A DNA stretch of 64,000 nucleotides from Phocaeicola sp. (GCA_022764505.1 JALEQJ010000004.1:62001-126000), one strand, 5' to 3'. Shown: positions 20,311-31,578, numbered from the stretch's first letter. Notes: generated by a model not told the origin, from the letters alone. Made by a program: numbers and translations.

Positions 20311-22578
20311 ATGAAAAGAATTACTTATACACTCTTCATAGCATTCATTGCTATATTCAGTGCCTGTTCCACAAAGACAGAACAAGCAGAAACTGATTAC
20401 ACAGCATTCGTAGATCCATTCATAGGAACAGATGGACATGGGCATACTTTCCCCGGTGCAGTAGTTCCGCACGGTATGATTCAACCCAGCCCGGACACAC
20501 GCATAGATGGCTGGGACGCTTGCTCCGGTTATCATTACTCGGACAGCACTATCAATGGTTTCTCACAAACCCATGTGAGTGGTACGGGTTGTGCTGATTA
20601 CGGAGATATACTTCTTATGCCAACAGTAGGAGATCAGATCATAAATCCACAAGACCTCACCTCTCAAACGCTGCCCTATGCTTCTACATTCTCTCATAAC
20701 AAAGAAACTGCAGAACCCGGATATTATAATGTATGGTTGGACCGTTACAATGTACTGGCAGAAGTTACAGCTACCAAACGTGCAGCACTCTACAAATTCA
20801 CCTACCCCAAAGATGGTGAAGCAGGTCTAATTTTGGATTTAGACTACTCTATACAACGCCAGAACAATAGAGATATGATCCTTGAAGTGGTAAACGACAC
20901 AGAAATTCGTGGACACAAGGTTACCGGTTATTGGGCATTTGATCAAGTCATCAATTTTCACATTACCTTCTCAGAACCATTTACACACACAATCATAGAA
21001 GACAGCTTATTCACCGAGACCGGTAAACCTTATTTGCGCAAAAAGGCTTTGCTCAAATTCCAAAACCCTGAACCGGGGACTGTGTTTGCCAAAATAGCAG
21101 TATCTGCAGTAGACGTAGAAGGGGCTAAAAAGAACTTGTATGCAGAAATACCAGAATGGGATTTTGATGAGATACGCAAAAATGCCAAAGCAGAATGGAA
21201 TCAATATCTTTCTAAAATAGACATAGAAACAGAAAATAAAGACGAAAAAAAGATTTTCTACACAGCGATGTATCATACAGCTATAGCACCCAATCTCTTT
21301 ACAGACGTAGACGGACGCTACTTAGGTATGAACTTGCAAGCCCAACAAGGAGATGTAAAAAAGCCGATGTACACTATCTTCTCTCTGTGGGATACTTTCC
21401 GTGCTTTACACCCATTGCTCACCATCATTGACCCCGATTTGAATAATGAGCTTATACGCTCTCTCCTTATAAAGAAACAAGAAGGTGGCATCTTCCCTAT
21501 GTGGGAATTGGCAGGGAACTATACCGGTACAATGATAGGCTATCACGCCGTATCACTTGTAGCAGATGCCTACACCAAGGGTATATCTGACTTTGACTTA
21601 AAAGAGGCTTATGAAGCGTGCTTGCGTAGTGCCGAGTATGATACCACAGGTATCAGTTGTCCTCCTGCTGTACTCCCACATCTTATGCCTATGTCCAAAT
21701 ATTATAAGAATACTTTGGGGTACGTACCTTGCGATACAGAAAGCGAAGCTGTAGCGAAAGCCTTGGAATATGCATACGATGACTATTGCATTTCAATCTT
21801 AGCAGAAGCTGTAGGAGATAGTGCAAATGCAAAAAAATACAAAGAACTATCCAAAGCCTATACACACTACTTTGATCCTTCCGTACGATTTATGAGAGGA
21901 AAAAATCTGAAAGGTAAATGGCGCACTCCATTTGATCCACGCTCCTCCAATCACAGATCGGACGATTACTGCGAAGGAAATGCTTGGCAATGGACTTGGT
22001 TTGTACCACACGATGTAGAAGGTTTAGTCCAACTTATGGGAGGAGAAGAAGCCTTCATCAGCAAGCTGGATTCTCTCTTCAAAGCTCCGTCGGAACTCAC
22101 AGGAGAATTGGTTTCTGCCGATATTACAGGGCTGATAGGTCAATATGCGCATGGTAATGAACCCAGCCACCACGTAACTCACTTATACAATTATGTAGGT
22201 ATGCCGTGGGCAACACAAGCATTGGTAGACCAAATCCTACGTGAACAATATCGTGCAAATCCCGATGGTCTAACAGGCAACGAAGATTGCGGACAGATGT
22301 CCGCATGGTACATTATGAATGCTATGGGATTCTATCAGGTAGCACCGGGGAAACCGGTATATTCTATAGGTCGTCCGCTATTCCGGAAGTCCACAATCCA
22401 TCTGAAAGATGGCAAAACATTTACCATAGAGGCACTCAACAACAGCCCTGCCAATAAGTATATAGAAAAGATAGAACTCAATGGTAAAGTACTGAATACA
22501 CCTTTCTTTACACACCAAGATTTAGTAAACGGTGGCAAGTTAGTGCTTACTATGTCTCCTACTCCTTGCAGCTTATAA
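20311..22578 (+). CDS. GH92 family glycosidase (alpha-mannosidase-like), lipoprotein
   Basis: Lipobox IFSACSTK; VDPFIGTDGHGHTFPGAVVPHGMIQPSPD; NEPSHHVTHLYNYVG; GNEDCGQMSAWYIMNAMGFY. Confidence 0.93.
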   Translation: MKRITYTLFIAFIAIFSACSTKTEQAETDYTAFVDPFIGTDGHGHTFPGAVVPHGMIQPSPDTRIDGWDACSGYHYSDSTINGFSQTHVSGTGCADYGDILLMPTVGDQIINPQDLTSQTLPYASTFSHNKETAEPGYYNVWLDRYNVLAEVTATKRAALYKFTYPKDGEAGLILDLDYSIQRQNNRDMILEVVNDTEIRGHKVTGYWAFDQVINFHITFSEPFTHTIIEDSLFTETGKPYLRKKALLKFQNPEPGTVFAKIAVSAVDVEGAKKNLYAEIPEWDFDEIRKNAKAEWNQYLSKIDIETENKDEKKIFYTAMYHTAIAPNLFTDVDGRYLGMNLQAQQGDVKKPMYTIFSLWDTFRALHPLLTIIDPDLNNELIRSLLIKKQEGGIFPMWELAGNYTGTMIGYHAVSLVADAYTKGISDFDLKEAYEACLRSAEYDTTGISCPPAVLPHLMPMSKYYKNTLGYVPCDTESEAVAKALEYAYDDYCISILAEAVGDSANAKKYKELSKAYTHYFDPSVRFMRGKNLKGKWRTPFDPRSSNHRSDDYCEGNAWQWTWFVPHDVEGLVQLMGGEEAFISKLDSLFKAPSELTGELVSADITGLIGQYAHGNEPSHHVTHLYNYVGMPWATQALVDQILREQYRANPDGLTGNEDCGQMSAWYIMNAMGFYQVAPGKPVYSIGRPLFRKSTIHLKDGKTFTIEALNNSPANKYIEKIELNGKVLNTPFFTHQDLVNGGKLVLTMSPTPCSL

Positions 22579-22659
22579 TATCAAACTATAACAGATGGAA
22601 GTGTTTGGCGTTCAACCTTACACTCCATCTTTTTTATGTAATAAACTCTCAAATATTCA

Positions 22660-23994
22660 ATGGCACAGACACAATACAGATCTCCTATCACTTGGATTCC
22701 GACCTCTTATTTCGCTATGGGGCTTCCATTTGTAGTCATAAATATGGTTATTTCCATTATGTACAGTCGTATGGGCGTATCGGACGAGGTAATTACTCGC
22801 TGGACTTCCCTACTTATTCTACCTTGGACACTTAAACCATTGTGGAGTCCTTTTTTGGAAATCTACAAAACAAAGAAGTACTTCGTGGTCCTAACACAAC
22901 TCATATCGGGTGTTACTTTCGGGATTGTAGCATTGTGCTTACATCTGCCTCATTACTTTGCCATATCATTGGCATTGTTTGCCATCATAGCTTTTAGTGG
23001 TGCGACCCACGATGTAGCCTGCGATGGTGTATATATGGGTGTATTAAGTCCCAAAGAGCAATCCAAATACATCGGTTGGCAAGGTGCTTTTTATAACATT
23101 GCAAAAATCGTTGCCACAGGAGGTTTGCTCTACTTAGCAGGCGTACTCATAGAACAGTTTTCCGATGGTACACCGGAAGGTACACAAGCCATCACGCCTC
23201 AAGTATGGAGTTATATTATGGGGTTGATAGCAAGTATCTTTATAGCAATAGGTGTATACCACATCTTTTTCTTACCCACCCCTCCTTCCAAGTCCAAAGA
23301 AGTACATACTGCCAGCCAAGTGATGGCTGAACTAAAAAACTCATTGGTAGGCTTCTTCAAGAAGAAACACATCGCTTATTACATTTGTTTCATATTCCTC
23401 TACAGATTGGCAGAAGGATTTGCTGTAAAAATTGTACCACTTTTCCTTCTGGCAGAGAGAGCCAATGGAGGGCTGGGACTAAATGAAAAGGAAATCGGGA
23501 TTTACTTAGGAAGCTATGGATCGGCAGCCTTTGTAGTAGGTTCATTGCTGGCTGGCTATTACATCTCTGCCAAGGGATTAAAGAACACATTGTTCAAATT
23601 GTGTGCTTGTTTCAATATCCCCTTTGCAGTATATGCTTACTTTGCGGTATTCCAACCCACCAATGAATGGCTCATAGCGGGGGGAATTATTTTTGAATAC
23701 TTCGGATATGGATTCGGCTTTGTAGGGTTATCCTTGTTTATGATGCAACAAATAGCACCGGGAGAACAGCAAATGGCACACTATGCGTTTGCTTCGGGCA
23801 TTATGAATTTGGGAGTAATGATACCGGGATCAATCAGTGGAGATCTTTGTAAAGTCTTTGCAGAAATGTTTGATATGCCGGGAGGTTATGCACCTTTCTT
23901 CATATTTGTACTCATAGCCTGCATTCCTGCCTTCTTTATTACCTATTTTATTCCTTTCAGTTACGACGACAAAGGAAACTCATTACTTAAATAA
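22660..23994 (+). CDS. MFS transporter (AmpG/SLC45-like)
   Basis: 12-TM-like hydrophobic protein: [52 protein letters not shown]. Confidence 0.85.
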   Translation: MAQTQYRSPITWIPTSYFAMGLPFVVINMVISIMYSRMGVSDEVITRWTSLLILPWTLKPLWSPFLEIYKTKKYFVVLTQLISGVTFGIVALCLHLPHYFAISLALFAIIAFSGATHDVACDGVYMGVLSPKEQSKYIGWQGAFYNIAKIVATGGLLYLAGVLIEQFSDGTPEGTQAITPQVWSYIMGLIASIFIAIGVYHIFFLPTPPSKSKEVHTASQVMAELKNSLVGFFKKKHIAYYICFIFLYRLAEGFAVKIVPLFLLAERANGGLGLNEKEIGIYLGSYGSAAFVVGSLLAGYYISAKGLKNTLFKLCACFNIPFAVYAYFAVFQPTNEWLIAGGIIFEYFGYGFGFVGLSLFMMQQIAPGEQQMAHYAFASGIMNLGVMIPGSISGDLCKVFAEMFDMPGGYAPFFIFVLIACIPAFFITYFIPFSYDDKGNSLLK

Positions 23995-24025
23995 AATTTT
24001 ATTTCATCACAAAATACATCTACTT

Positions 24026-25009
24026 ATGGAAGAAAAAACAATGTGCCCTGTAGCACTTATGCCTTGGGAAGAAAAACCACAAGGTTGCAAAGAACCAATG
24101 TGGCGTTATAGTCAAAACCCTATTATAGATCGCTACGCAATCCCTACTTCAAACAGCATCTTCAATAGTGCTGTAGTTCCTTTCGGCGATGGTTTCGCAG
24201 GAGTATTTCGTTGCGACAACAAAGCCGTTCAAATGAATATCTTCGCAGGCTTTAGCAAAGATGGTATTCACTGGGATATAGAACACGAGCCTATCCGTTT
24301 CAAAGCCGGGAATACAGAAATGATAGAGTCCGAATATAAATACGACCCACGTGTAACTTGGATAGAAGACCGTTATTGGATTTCTTGGTGCAATGGTTAT
24401 CACGGTCCCACTATAGGTTTGGCTTATACCTTTGATTTCAAAGAGTTTTTCCAATGCGAAAATGCTTTCCTGCCTTTCAATAGAAATGGCGTTTTATTTC
24501 CCCAAAAAATAAATGGTAAGTACGCTATGCTCAGTCGCCCAAGCGACAATGGTCATACACCCTTTGGCGATATATACCTCAGCTATAGTCCGGATATGAA
24601 ATACTGGGGAGAGCACCGCTGTGTTATGAAAGTAACTCCATTCCCGGAAAGTGCTTGGCAATGCACCAAGATAGGAGCAGGCTCTGTTCCTTTCCTCACC
24701 AAAGAAGGTTGGCTTATGTTCTATCACGGTGTCATCAATACTTGCAATGGCTTCCGTTATTCTATGGGTGCCGCTATTCTGGACAAAGAAAATCCGGAAA
24801 AGGTACTCTACAGAACACGTCCCTATCTGCTCGCCCCTGCGATGCCTTACGAACTGGCAGGCGATGTACCTAACGTAGTATTCCCTTGTGCCGCTGTACA
24901 AGACGGCAAGCGTGTAGCAGTATATTACGGTGCAGCAGATACTGTAGTAGGTATGGCATTCGGTTATATAGACGAAATCATAGATTTCATCAAAGCGAAC
25001 TCATTCTAA
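24026..25009 (+). CDS. GH130 family glycoside phosphorylase (beta-mannoside phosphorylase; BT1033-like candidate)
   Basis: [84 protein letters not shown]. Confidence 0.9.
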   Translation: MEEKTMCPVALMPWEEKPQGCKEPMWRYSQNPIIDRYAIPTSNSIFNSAVVPFGDGFAGVFRCDNKAVQMNIFAGFSKDGIHWDIEHEPIRFKAGNTEMIESEYKYDPRVTWIEDRYWISWCNGYHGPTIGLAYTFDFKEFFQCENAFLPFNRNGVLFPQKINGKYAMLSRPSDNGHTPFGDIYLSYSPDMKYWGEHRCVMKVTPFPESAWQCTKIGAGSVPFLTKEGWLMFYHGVINTCNGFRYSMGAAILDKENPEKVLYRTRPYLLAPAMPYELAGDVPNVVFPCAAVQDGKRVAVYYGAADTVVGMAFGYIDEIIDFIKANSF

Positions 25010-25048
25010 GCGGATTTCTGCCTACAAAGGCAAAAGAAAATAATACAA

Positions 25049-25083
25049 GAGGGTGTATCAAATATGTATTTTGATACACCCTC
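25049..25083 (+). terminator. Terminator downstream of GH130
   Basis: gagggtgtatcaaa-tatgtat-tttgatacaccctc: perfect 14-bp stem followed by gttctttt. Confidence 0.88.
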
Positions 25084-25104
25084 GTTCTTTTATCCTATCA
25101 TTTG

Positions 25105-25225
25105 AAATCTCTGTTTTGTACTTAAGTTTACGTAAACCTCCACTATGGTTTATATAAACTTCCATTGCGGTTTATGTAAACTGTGGTACGAAATAGAGAT
25201 ATTCATATTAACCAGCCTTGAATAG
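25105..25225. repeat. 22-bp-period palindromic array, class 1 (copy B), 121-bp dispersed element
   Basis: GTTTACGTAAAC (25126), GTTTATATAAAC (25148), GTTTATGTAAAC (25170); closely matches 47512-47632 over 121 bp. Confidence 0.9.
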
Positions 25226-25287
25226 AAAATAAGTTTTCAAAATTTTCTTAGCACAATACCTATGGCATTGTTTTAATGCGTATCATA

Positions 25288-25471
25288 GGCAGGGTTCTAC
25301 GCTTCACTCCGAACTCCTGCCCTACCAACAGCAAATCCCCGATGGGGATTCCTTACTCAAACGCTATCCTGCAAAAATAACACCGTAGGTGTTATGCTTT
25401 TATTAGGGCAGGGTTAGAAACGAAGTGATAACCCTGTCTGTATGTATCTCACCATCACCAACCCCATGGGG
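25288..25471. repeat. Cluster of five short inverted repeats (REP-like structured intergenic region)
   Basis: ggcagggttc...gaactcctgcc; aatccccgatggggatt; ataacaccgtaggtgttat; cagggtta...taaccctg; ccccatgggg. Confidence 0.55.
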
Positions 25472-25656
25472 GGGTGTGTTAAGAGTTAAGAAATCGGGAA
25501 TTAACAATAGCATCATCTCTACTTATTTCCTTGGCACTATCAAGAAAAATAGAGTTGAAGGAAAGGAGATGAGATGTTCCTCTACAATCAAGAAAGAAAA
25601 TACACCCGCCTTACAAGGAAAGAAGCGTAGTACAAGGATATTCTACCGGAACTTCT

Positions 25657-25664
25657 TAATTTTG
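25657..25664 (+). promoter_or_regulatory. -7 element (TAATTTTG)
   Basis: TAnnTTTG upstream of 25696. Confidence 0.5.
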
Positions 25665-25695
25665 CAAAATTCTTAGACATCAGTATCAACTCACA

Positions 25696-26274
25696 ATGGA
25701 GATAAAAGATAAATTCACCTCTCAAGTATTACTCATTGACGCAGGATATATAGACAGAGTAGCCACAGATTTACGCCGGCATTTTTCTACACATATAGGT
25801 CGCCCACTTCCTCCCGTAGATTTGTCTGTCTTATTGGAATGCTTAGCATTAGATGCAGGTTTCCATAAAGAAGGCAGCAAACTACAAGTGATTTTCCTCT
25901 ATGAGGACAATGCCAAGGTATTAAAAAACTGTACTCCAGCCTCCTTGGACACAGCACTAAATAATGTAGCGTTTCAAGGCAAATACAGTGAATTTCTACT
26001 TTCCTCTTTTCCTACCAATGACTTGGTAGGGATAGAATCCCTCTACCAAGATATGCTACAGGTAATAGCCAATGCCGCAGAGGTAAAAGAATTGCTCATC
26101 ATTCCGCACGAACAGCAGTATCTACCCTACTTGTGGACTGATATAGAACAGATAGCCAAAGACAAAAAAGTAATTTTATTCGGTATGAATCCTCCCACAG
26201 AACAGCAAGTATCTTTTGAGATGTTAGGCTTTTCCGTTCTACGAGCATTGGGTGTCTCTCCTTCTGAAATTTAA
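25696..26274 (+). CDS. Conserved hypothetical protein (DUF6621-like)
   Basis: 192 aa ORF with promoter and tight linkage to the next genes; family recognition tentative. Confidence 0.6.
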   Translation: MEIKDKFTSQVLLIDAGYIDRVATDLRRHFSTHIGRPLPPVDLSVLLECLALDAGFHKEGSKLQVIFLYEDNAKVLKNCTPASLDTALNNVAFQGKYSEFLLSSFPTNDLVGIESLYQDMLQVIANAAEVKELLIIPHEQQYLPYLWTDIEQIAKDKKVILFGMNPPTEQQVSFEMLGFSVLRALGVSPSEI

Positions 26275-26276
26275 GT

Positions 26277-26972
26277 ATGAATATAAGACGCTACATACAT
26301 AAAAGAAATACAAGGTTACTACTTGTTATTGCAGTATTAGTAGGTATAGTAGGATTGGTCTATTGGCTCTCTCCTACCCGGAAAACAGGCTACCAATACA
26401 ATTCTCCACGCAATATAAAAGGTGTGTACAGCTATAAACAAGTATTCAATGATCTCAATGAAGTGCAACTGCTCTCTGCTCAGAAGTATGGTATCTCTCC
26501 TAATGCCAACATAGAGGCACTGAAGAAGAGTGAACGCCTACAGGAAATAGTTTCTTGCGAAGATTTCGTAGTAGATTCTCTCACACATTCTTCTCCTTAC
26601 TTGGTACCACGTGCCAAGAATTTACTGCACGACATAGGTAAGAATTTCCTTGATTCCCTATCCAGCAAAGGACTCAATCCCAATAAAATCATTGTTACTT
26701 CTGTGCTTCGCACCACAGATCATATCAAGAGGCTACGCACACAGAACGTAAATGCCAGTCAAAATTCTGCACATATCTATGCCACTACTTTTGATATATC
26801 TTGGAGACGTTTTCAGTACCTGCCACAGGTAGAACAGATGCAAATGGAGCCTGTAAGTGCAGACACCCTCAAAATGGTATTGGCAGAAGTATTGAACGAT
26901 CTTAGAACAGCAGGACGTTGCTACGTAAAACACGAGGCAAAACAAGCTTGTTTTCATATCACAGTAAGATAA
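26277..26972 (+). CDS. DUF5715-like protein, possible M15-type peptidase
   Basis: N-terminal [20 protein letters not shown] resembles the SxHxxxxAxD motif of D,D-peptidases. Confidence 0.65.
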   Translation: MNIRRYIHKRNTRLLLVIAVLVGIVGLVYWLSPTRKTGYQYNSPRNIKGVYSYKQVFNDLNEVQLLSAQKYGISPNANIEALKKSERLQEIVSCEDFVVDSLTHSSPYLVPRAKNLLHDIGKNFLDSLSSKGLNPNKIIVTSVLRTTDHIKRLRTQNVNASQNSAHIYATTFDISWRRFQYLPQVEQMQMEPVSADTLKMVLAEVLNDLRTAGRCYVKHEAKQACFHITVR

Positions 26973-26973
26973 T

Positions 26974-27720
26974 ATGCGCTATTTCATCTATTTGGATTTT
27001 GATGGTGCCAAATATCACGGTTGGCAGATACAGCCCAATGGCAATAGTGTGCAGGCAGAATTGGAAAAAGCACTGTTCACCATTTTGCGCACAGAAACAC
27101 CTATTACCGGGGCAGGAAGAACAGATGCAGGCGTACACGCCCGGCTTATGGTAGCGCATTTTGATGGCGAAGTAGCAGACTGCACTCTACTCGCAGACAA
27201 GCTCAACAGGCTCTTGCCTCCGGATATTTCTATTCACCGGATAGTGGAAGTGCAAACCACAGCACACGCACGTTTTGACGCTCTCTATAGAACTTACGAA
27301 TATCATATAACGCTGCGCAAAGACCCTTTCAGCAGAAACTATAGCACACGAGTATACCATCATTTGGACTTTTCACTGATGAACCAAGCGGCAGAAATAC
27401 TGAAAGAATATACAGACTTCACCAGTTTCAGTAAACTGCACACTGATGTAAAAACCAATAATTGTGAAGTGGTGTATGCGCTCTGGAGTGAGAAGAGCAA
27501 CAACGAATGGGTGTTCACCATCACCGCCAATAGATTCCTACGAAATATGGTAAGAAGCATAGTAGGAACGCTCTTTGAAGTAGGGAAAGGTAAACTCTCC
27601 CTCACAGATTTTAGAAAAATAATAGAAGCCAAAGACCGAGGCAAAGCGGGTTCATCTGCTCCGGCTACAGGATTATATCTTTGCGATATAGGCTATCCAT
27701 CAGAAGTATTCAAGTTATGA
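26974..27720 (+). CDS. truA: tRNA pseudouridine synthase A
   Basis: [32 protein letters not shown] catalytic Asp, [13 protein letters not shown]. Confidence 0.97.
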   Translation: MRYFIYLDFDGAKYHGWQIQPNGNSVQAELEKALFTILRTETPITGAGRTDAGVHARLMVAHFDGEVADCTLLADKLNRLLPPDISIHRIVEVQTTAHARFDALYRTYEYHITLRKDPFSRNYSTRVYHHLDFSLMNQAAEILKEYTDFTSFSKLHTDVKTNNCEVVYALWSEKSNNEWVFTITANRFLRNMVRSIVGTLFEVGKGKLSLTDFRKIIEAKDRGKAGSSAPATGLYLCDIGYPSEVFKL

Positions 27721-29021
27721 ATTATCAAGAAACTATCCAATACCTTTACGACAGTGCCCCTATGTTTCAACAGGTAGGGAGTAGTGCTTACAAAGAAGGA
27801 TTAAGCAATACGCACGCATTAGATGCATATTTGGGGCACCCACACCATCAGTTCCGTACCATACACGTAGGAGGAACCAATGGTAAAGGCTCTTGTTCAC
27901 ATACCTTGGCAGCAGTACTACAGTCTGCCGGCTACAGAGTAGGCTTATATACCTCTCCGCACCTCATAGACTTCAGAGAGCGCATCAAAGTGAATGGAGA
28001 AATGATTCCGGAACAATATGTGATAGATTTTGTAGCTACGCACAGAAACTTTTTTGAACCATTATTCCCCTCTTTCTTTGAGCTGACTACAGCCCTTGCT
28101 TTCCGATATTTTGCCGATGCAGGTGTAGACGTGGCGATTATAGAAGTGGGATTGGGAGGAAGATTGGACTGTACCAATATCATAGCACCGGCATTGAGCA
28201 TTATCACCAATATCAGTTTGGATCACACCCAATTCTTGGGAAAGACCTTAGCTGCCATAGCGCAAGAAAAAGCAGGTATTATCAAACCACAAACACCGGT
28301 TATTATAGGAGAATCTCACACAGAAACCCGCCCTGTTTTTGAGAAGACAGCACTTGCACAAAAAGCACCGGTTTTCTTTGCAGAAGATAAACCCATAGTA
28401 AAACAAGTGGTAAGAGAAGCGCAGACTGGAGTTTTACACTATGATACTACTCTATTCGGAGAAATCGTAGGAGAGCTTCGTGGCAACTATCAGATAAAAA
28501 ATACAAATACCATATTATGGGCTATAGCTCAGCTTTTGGAGGCTGGTTTTTCCATTCCGACAGAAGCTATCCGGAAAGGATTCTCAGAAGTATGTTCACT
28601 CACAGGACTAATGGGACGTTGGCAGATAATAGAACACCACCCACTTACCATTTGCGATACGGGACATAATATAGGAGGTATTACAGAACTTGTACAGCAA
28701 CTGCAAACTTTGCCTTGTGAACGTCTGCATATCATTATCGGTATGGTCAATGACAAGGATATCAGAGGTGTATTGTCCCTGCTACCACCTACAGCTACCT
28801 ACTATTTTACCCAAGCCTCTGTAGCACGCGCCTTGCCTGCACGAGAACTGGCAGAAATAGCCCAATCCTATCATCTGTATGGAAAAACGTACAATACGGT
28901 AGCAGAAGCCTACGAAGCAGCATTGTCTGTAGCAGAAGAAAAAGATGCCTTATTTATAGGTGGAAGTACATTTATTGTAGCAGATCTATTAAAATTTAAG
29001 GAAGAAGAAAGAAGAAAGTAA
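27717..29021 (+). CDS. folC: Bifunctional folylpolyglutamate synthase/dihydrofolate synthase
   Basis: [31 protein letters not shown]; start at 27717 ([10 protein letters not shown]) overlapping the truA stop is preferred over the track start at 27681. Confidence 0.95.
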   Translation: MNYQETIQYLYDSAPMFQQVGSSAYKEGLSNTHALDAYLGHPHHQFRTIHVGGTNGKGSCSHTLAAVLQSAGYRVGLYTSPHLIDFRERIKVNGEMIPEQYVIDFVATHRNFFEPLFPSFFELTTALAFRYFADAGVDVAIIEVGLGGRLDCTNIIAPALSIITNISLDHTQFLGKTLAAIAQEKAGIIKPQTPVIIGESHTETRPVFEKTALAQKAPVFFAEDKPIVKQVVREAQTGVLHYDTTLFGEIVGELRGNYQIKNTNTILWAIAQLLEAGFSIPTEAIRKGFSEVCSLTGLMGRWQIIEHHPLTICDTGHNIGGITELVQQLQTLPCERLHIIIGMVNDKDIRGVLSLLPPTATYYFTQASVARALPARELAEIAQSYHLYGKTYNTVAEAYEAALSVAEEKDALFIGGSTFIVADLLKFKEEERRK

Positions 29022-29033
29022 GACAGACAATAC

Positions 29034-29041
29034 TAACTTTG
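29034..29041 (+). promoter_or_regulatory. -7 element upstream of serB (TAACTTTG)
   Basis: TAnnTTTG. Confidence 0.5.
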
Positions 29042-29078
29042 TAAAGAAGAAAAAGAAACAGAACTAAAAATAGAAATT

Positions 29079-30311
29079 ATGACGAATAATACAGAACTCA
29101 TATTGATACGTATCAGTGGGTTGGACCGTCCAGGTCTTACAGCATCTTTTACAGAAATTCTATCCAAATATGATGTAGACATTATGGATATAGGTCAAGC
29201 TGATATTCATCATACATTATCCTTAGGTATCCTCTTCAAGTGCGATGAAAGTGTTTCCGGAAACATTATGAAGGATCTGCTCTTCAAAGCTACAGAACTC
29301 GGGATACAAATCCAATTCTCACCTATTACCAAAGACGAATATAGTATATGGGTAAATGGACAAGGAAAGAACAGATATATTCTCACTATGCTGGGAAGAA
29401 AACTTACAGCCGAACAAATCTCCGGTGCCACTCGTATCTTGGCAGCACATAAGCTCAATATAGATGGTATCAAACGTCTTACGGGTCGTATTCCATTGGA
29501 AGAGGAAAAAGCGCAAACACGTGCTTGTATAGAATTTTCCGTGCGTGGTACACCAGATGATATAGAAGGACTCCGAGAAGAACTTATGGAACTGAGCCAC
29601 AATCTCGGCATAGACTTCTCACTCCAACAAGACAATATGTATCGCCGTATGCGTCGTGTTATCTGTTTTGATATGGATTCTACACTCATAGAAACAGAAG
29701 TGATAGACGAACTCGCTATGAAAGCCGGCGTAGGAGATGAAGTAAAAGCCATCACAGAAAGTGCGATGAGAGGAGAAATAGACTTCACAGAAAGTTTCCG
29801 TCAGCGTGTAGCTCTACTCAAAGGCTTAGATGTAAGTGTAATGAAAGAAATAGCAGAAAATCTGCCCATCACAGAAGGAGTAGAACGACTTATGTACGTA
29901 CTCAAAAGCTACGGCTATAAGGTGGCTATTCTATCTGGAGGATTTACCTACTTCGGCAATTATCTAAAAGAAAAATTCGGTTTAGATTATGTATATGCCA
30001 ATGAATTGGAAGTAGAAAACGGGAAACTCACAGGTAGATATATAGGAGATGTGGTAGACGGCAAACGCAAGGCAGAACTGCTCAGACTTATCGCACAAGT
30101 GGAAAAAGTGGATATTGCGCAGACCATCGCTGTGGGAGACGGAGCCAATGACTTACCTATGATAGGTATTGCCGGCTTAGGTATCGCTTTCCACGCAAAA
30201 CCCAAAGTAAAAGCCAATGCCAAACAATCTATCAATACTATAGGATTGGACGGCGTATTATACTTCTTGGGATTCAAGGATTCATACATAGACGAAAAAA
30301 ACAAATTCTAA
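29079..30311 (+). CDS. serB: Phosphoserine phosphatase with N-terminal ACT domains
   Basis: ICFDMDSTLIETEVIDELA, AILSGGFTYFGNYLK, AVGDGANDLPMI. Confidence 0.96.
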   Translation: MTNNTELILIRISGLDRPGLTASFTEILSKYDVDIMDIGQADIHHTLSLGILFKCDESVSGNIMKDLLFKATELGIQIQFSPITKDEYSIWVNGQGKNRYILTMLGRKLTAEQISGATRILAAHKLNIDGIKRLTGRIPLEEEKAQTRACIEFSVRGTPDDIEGLREELMELSHNLGIDFSLQQDNMYRRMRRVICFDMDSTLIETEVIDELAMKAGVGDEVKAITESAMRGEIDFTESFRQRVALLKGLDVSVMKEIAENLPITEGVERLMYVLKSYGYKVAILSGGFTYFGNYLKEKFGLDYVYANELEVENGKLTGRYIGDVVDGKRKAELLRLIAQVEKVDIAQTIAVGDGANDLPMIGIAGLGIAFHAKPKVKANAKQSINTIGLDGVLYFLGFKDSYIDEKNKF

Positions 30312-30342
30312 GCCACGCCCATACTTACCAAACAAACATTAG

Positions 30343-31578
30343 ATGAATTTTTACGACTTAGATTTAGAAGACAGCGTATTAGATGCCATAGATGCTATGA
30401 ACTTTAGCACCTGCACACCTATACAAGAGCAAACCATTCCTATCATCTTAGAAGGACATGACTTAATAGGGGTAGCACAAACAGGAACAGGTAAAACTGC
30501 CGCCTATTTACTCCCCGTAATCAATCAGCTAAGCAAGGGGAATCACCCCACAGATGCTATCAACTGTATTGTTATGTCCCCTACAAGAGAATTGGCACAA
30601 CAGATAGACCAACAAATGGAAGGCTTCTCTTATTTCCTCCCTATATCCAGTGTTGCGGTATATGGTGGAAACGATGGTATACGTTTTGAGCAAGAAAAAC
30701 GTAGCCTCAATATGGGCGCAGATGTAGTAATAGCCACACCGGGACGTTTATTGAGCCATATCAATTTAGGTTATGTAGACCTTTCTCGGGTATCTTTCTT
30801 CATTTTGGACGAAGCAGACAGAATGCTGGATATGGGCTTTTACGATGATATTCTTCAAATCGTAAAACTACTTCCCCCTACTTGTCAAACTATTATGTTC
30901 TCTGCCACTATGCCTACAAAGATTCAGCAGATGGCAAAGAAGATTCTGAAGAATCCCAAAGAAATCTCTTTGGCTGTTTCCAAGCCGGCAGAAAAAATCA
31001 TACAAACAGCTTATATCTGCTACGAAGCGCAAAAGATAGGCATTGTGAAATCTCTGTTTGCACAGAAAGAACCGGAACGAGTTATCGTTTTTGCCTCTTC
31101 AAAGCTCAAAGTAAAAGAAATAAGCAAAGTACTTAAGCAAGCACATAAAGCTGTAGGAGAAATGCACTCGGACTTAACACAGAGCGAGAGAGAACATATT
31201 ATGCACGAGTTCAAAAACGGGCGTATAGGTATGCTGATTGCTACAGACATCGTAGCACGTGGCATTGATATCGATGACATACGTCTGGTTATCAATTTTG
31301 ATGTTCCCAACGACAACGAAGACTATATCCACAGAATAGGAAGAACAGCCAGAGCCAACAATGATGGCTGTGCCATAACCTTCGTGAGTGAGAAAGAACA
31401 GACCAGATTCAAACAAATAGAGGATTTTTTGGAAAAAGAGATCTATAAGCTCCCCGTCCCCGAAGAATTGGGCGAAGCTCCGGCATACACCCCTGCCACA
31501 AGGAAATCTTTCTCTCCACGTTCCAAAGGCAAAAAGTTTTTCAAGAAAAAAACTCACTCTTCTACCTCTTCAAAATGA
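30343..31578 (+). CDS. DEAD/DEAH box RNA helicase (RhlE-like)
   Basis: AQTGTGKTAAY, PTRELAQQ, DEADRMLDMGF, SAT, HRIGRTAR. Confidence 0.95.
   Translation: MNFYDLDLEDSVLDAIDAMNFSTCTPIQEQTIPIILEGHDLIGVAQTGTGKTAAYLLPVINQLSKGNHPTDAINCIVMSPTRELAQQIDQQMEGFSYFLPISSVAVYGGNDGIRFEQEKRSLNMGADVVIATPGRLLSHINLGYVDLSRVSFFILDEADRMLDMGFYDDILQIVKLLPPTCQTIMFSATMPTKIQQMAKKILKNPKEISLAVSKPAEKIIQTAYICYEAQKIGIVKSLFAQKEPERVIVFASSKLKVKEISKVLKQAHKAVGEMHSDLTQSEREHIMHEFKNGRIGMLIATDIVARGIDIDDIRLVINFDVPNDNEDYIHRIGRTARANNDGCAITFVSEKEQTRFKQIEDFLEKEIYKLPVPEELGEAPAYTPATRKSFSPRSKGKKFFKKKTHSSTSSK

Noticed and set aside
18077-25009. Full polysaccharide-utilisation locus
   Set aside because: No SusC/SusD pair, no endo-acting enzyme and no linked regulator in the cluster, so only a salvage operon is claimed.
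25105-25225. CRISPR array
   Set aside because: Units are 22 bp with no unique spacers, only 3-4 units each, and no cas genes in the window.
25425-25676. 83-aa ORF on the plus strand
   Set aside because: Overlaps the inverted-repeat cluster and has no recognisable family; likely chance translation of repeat DNA.
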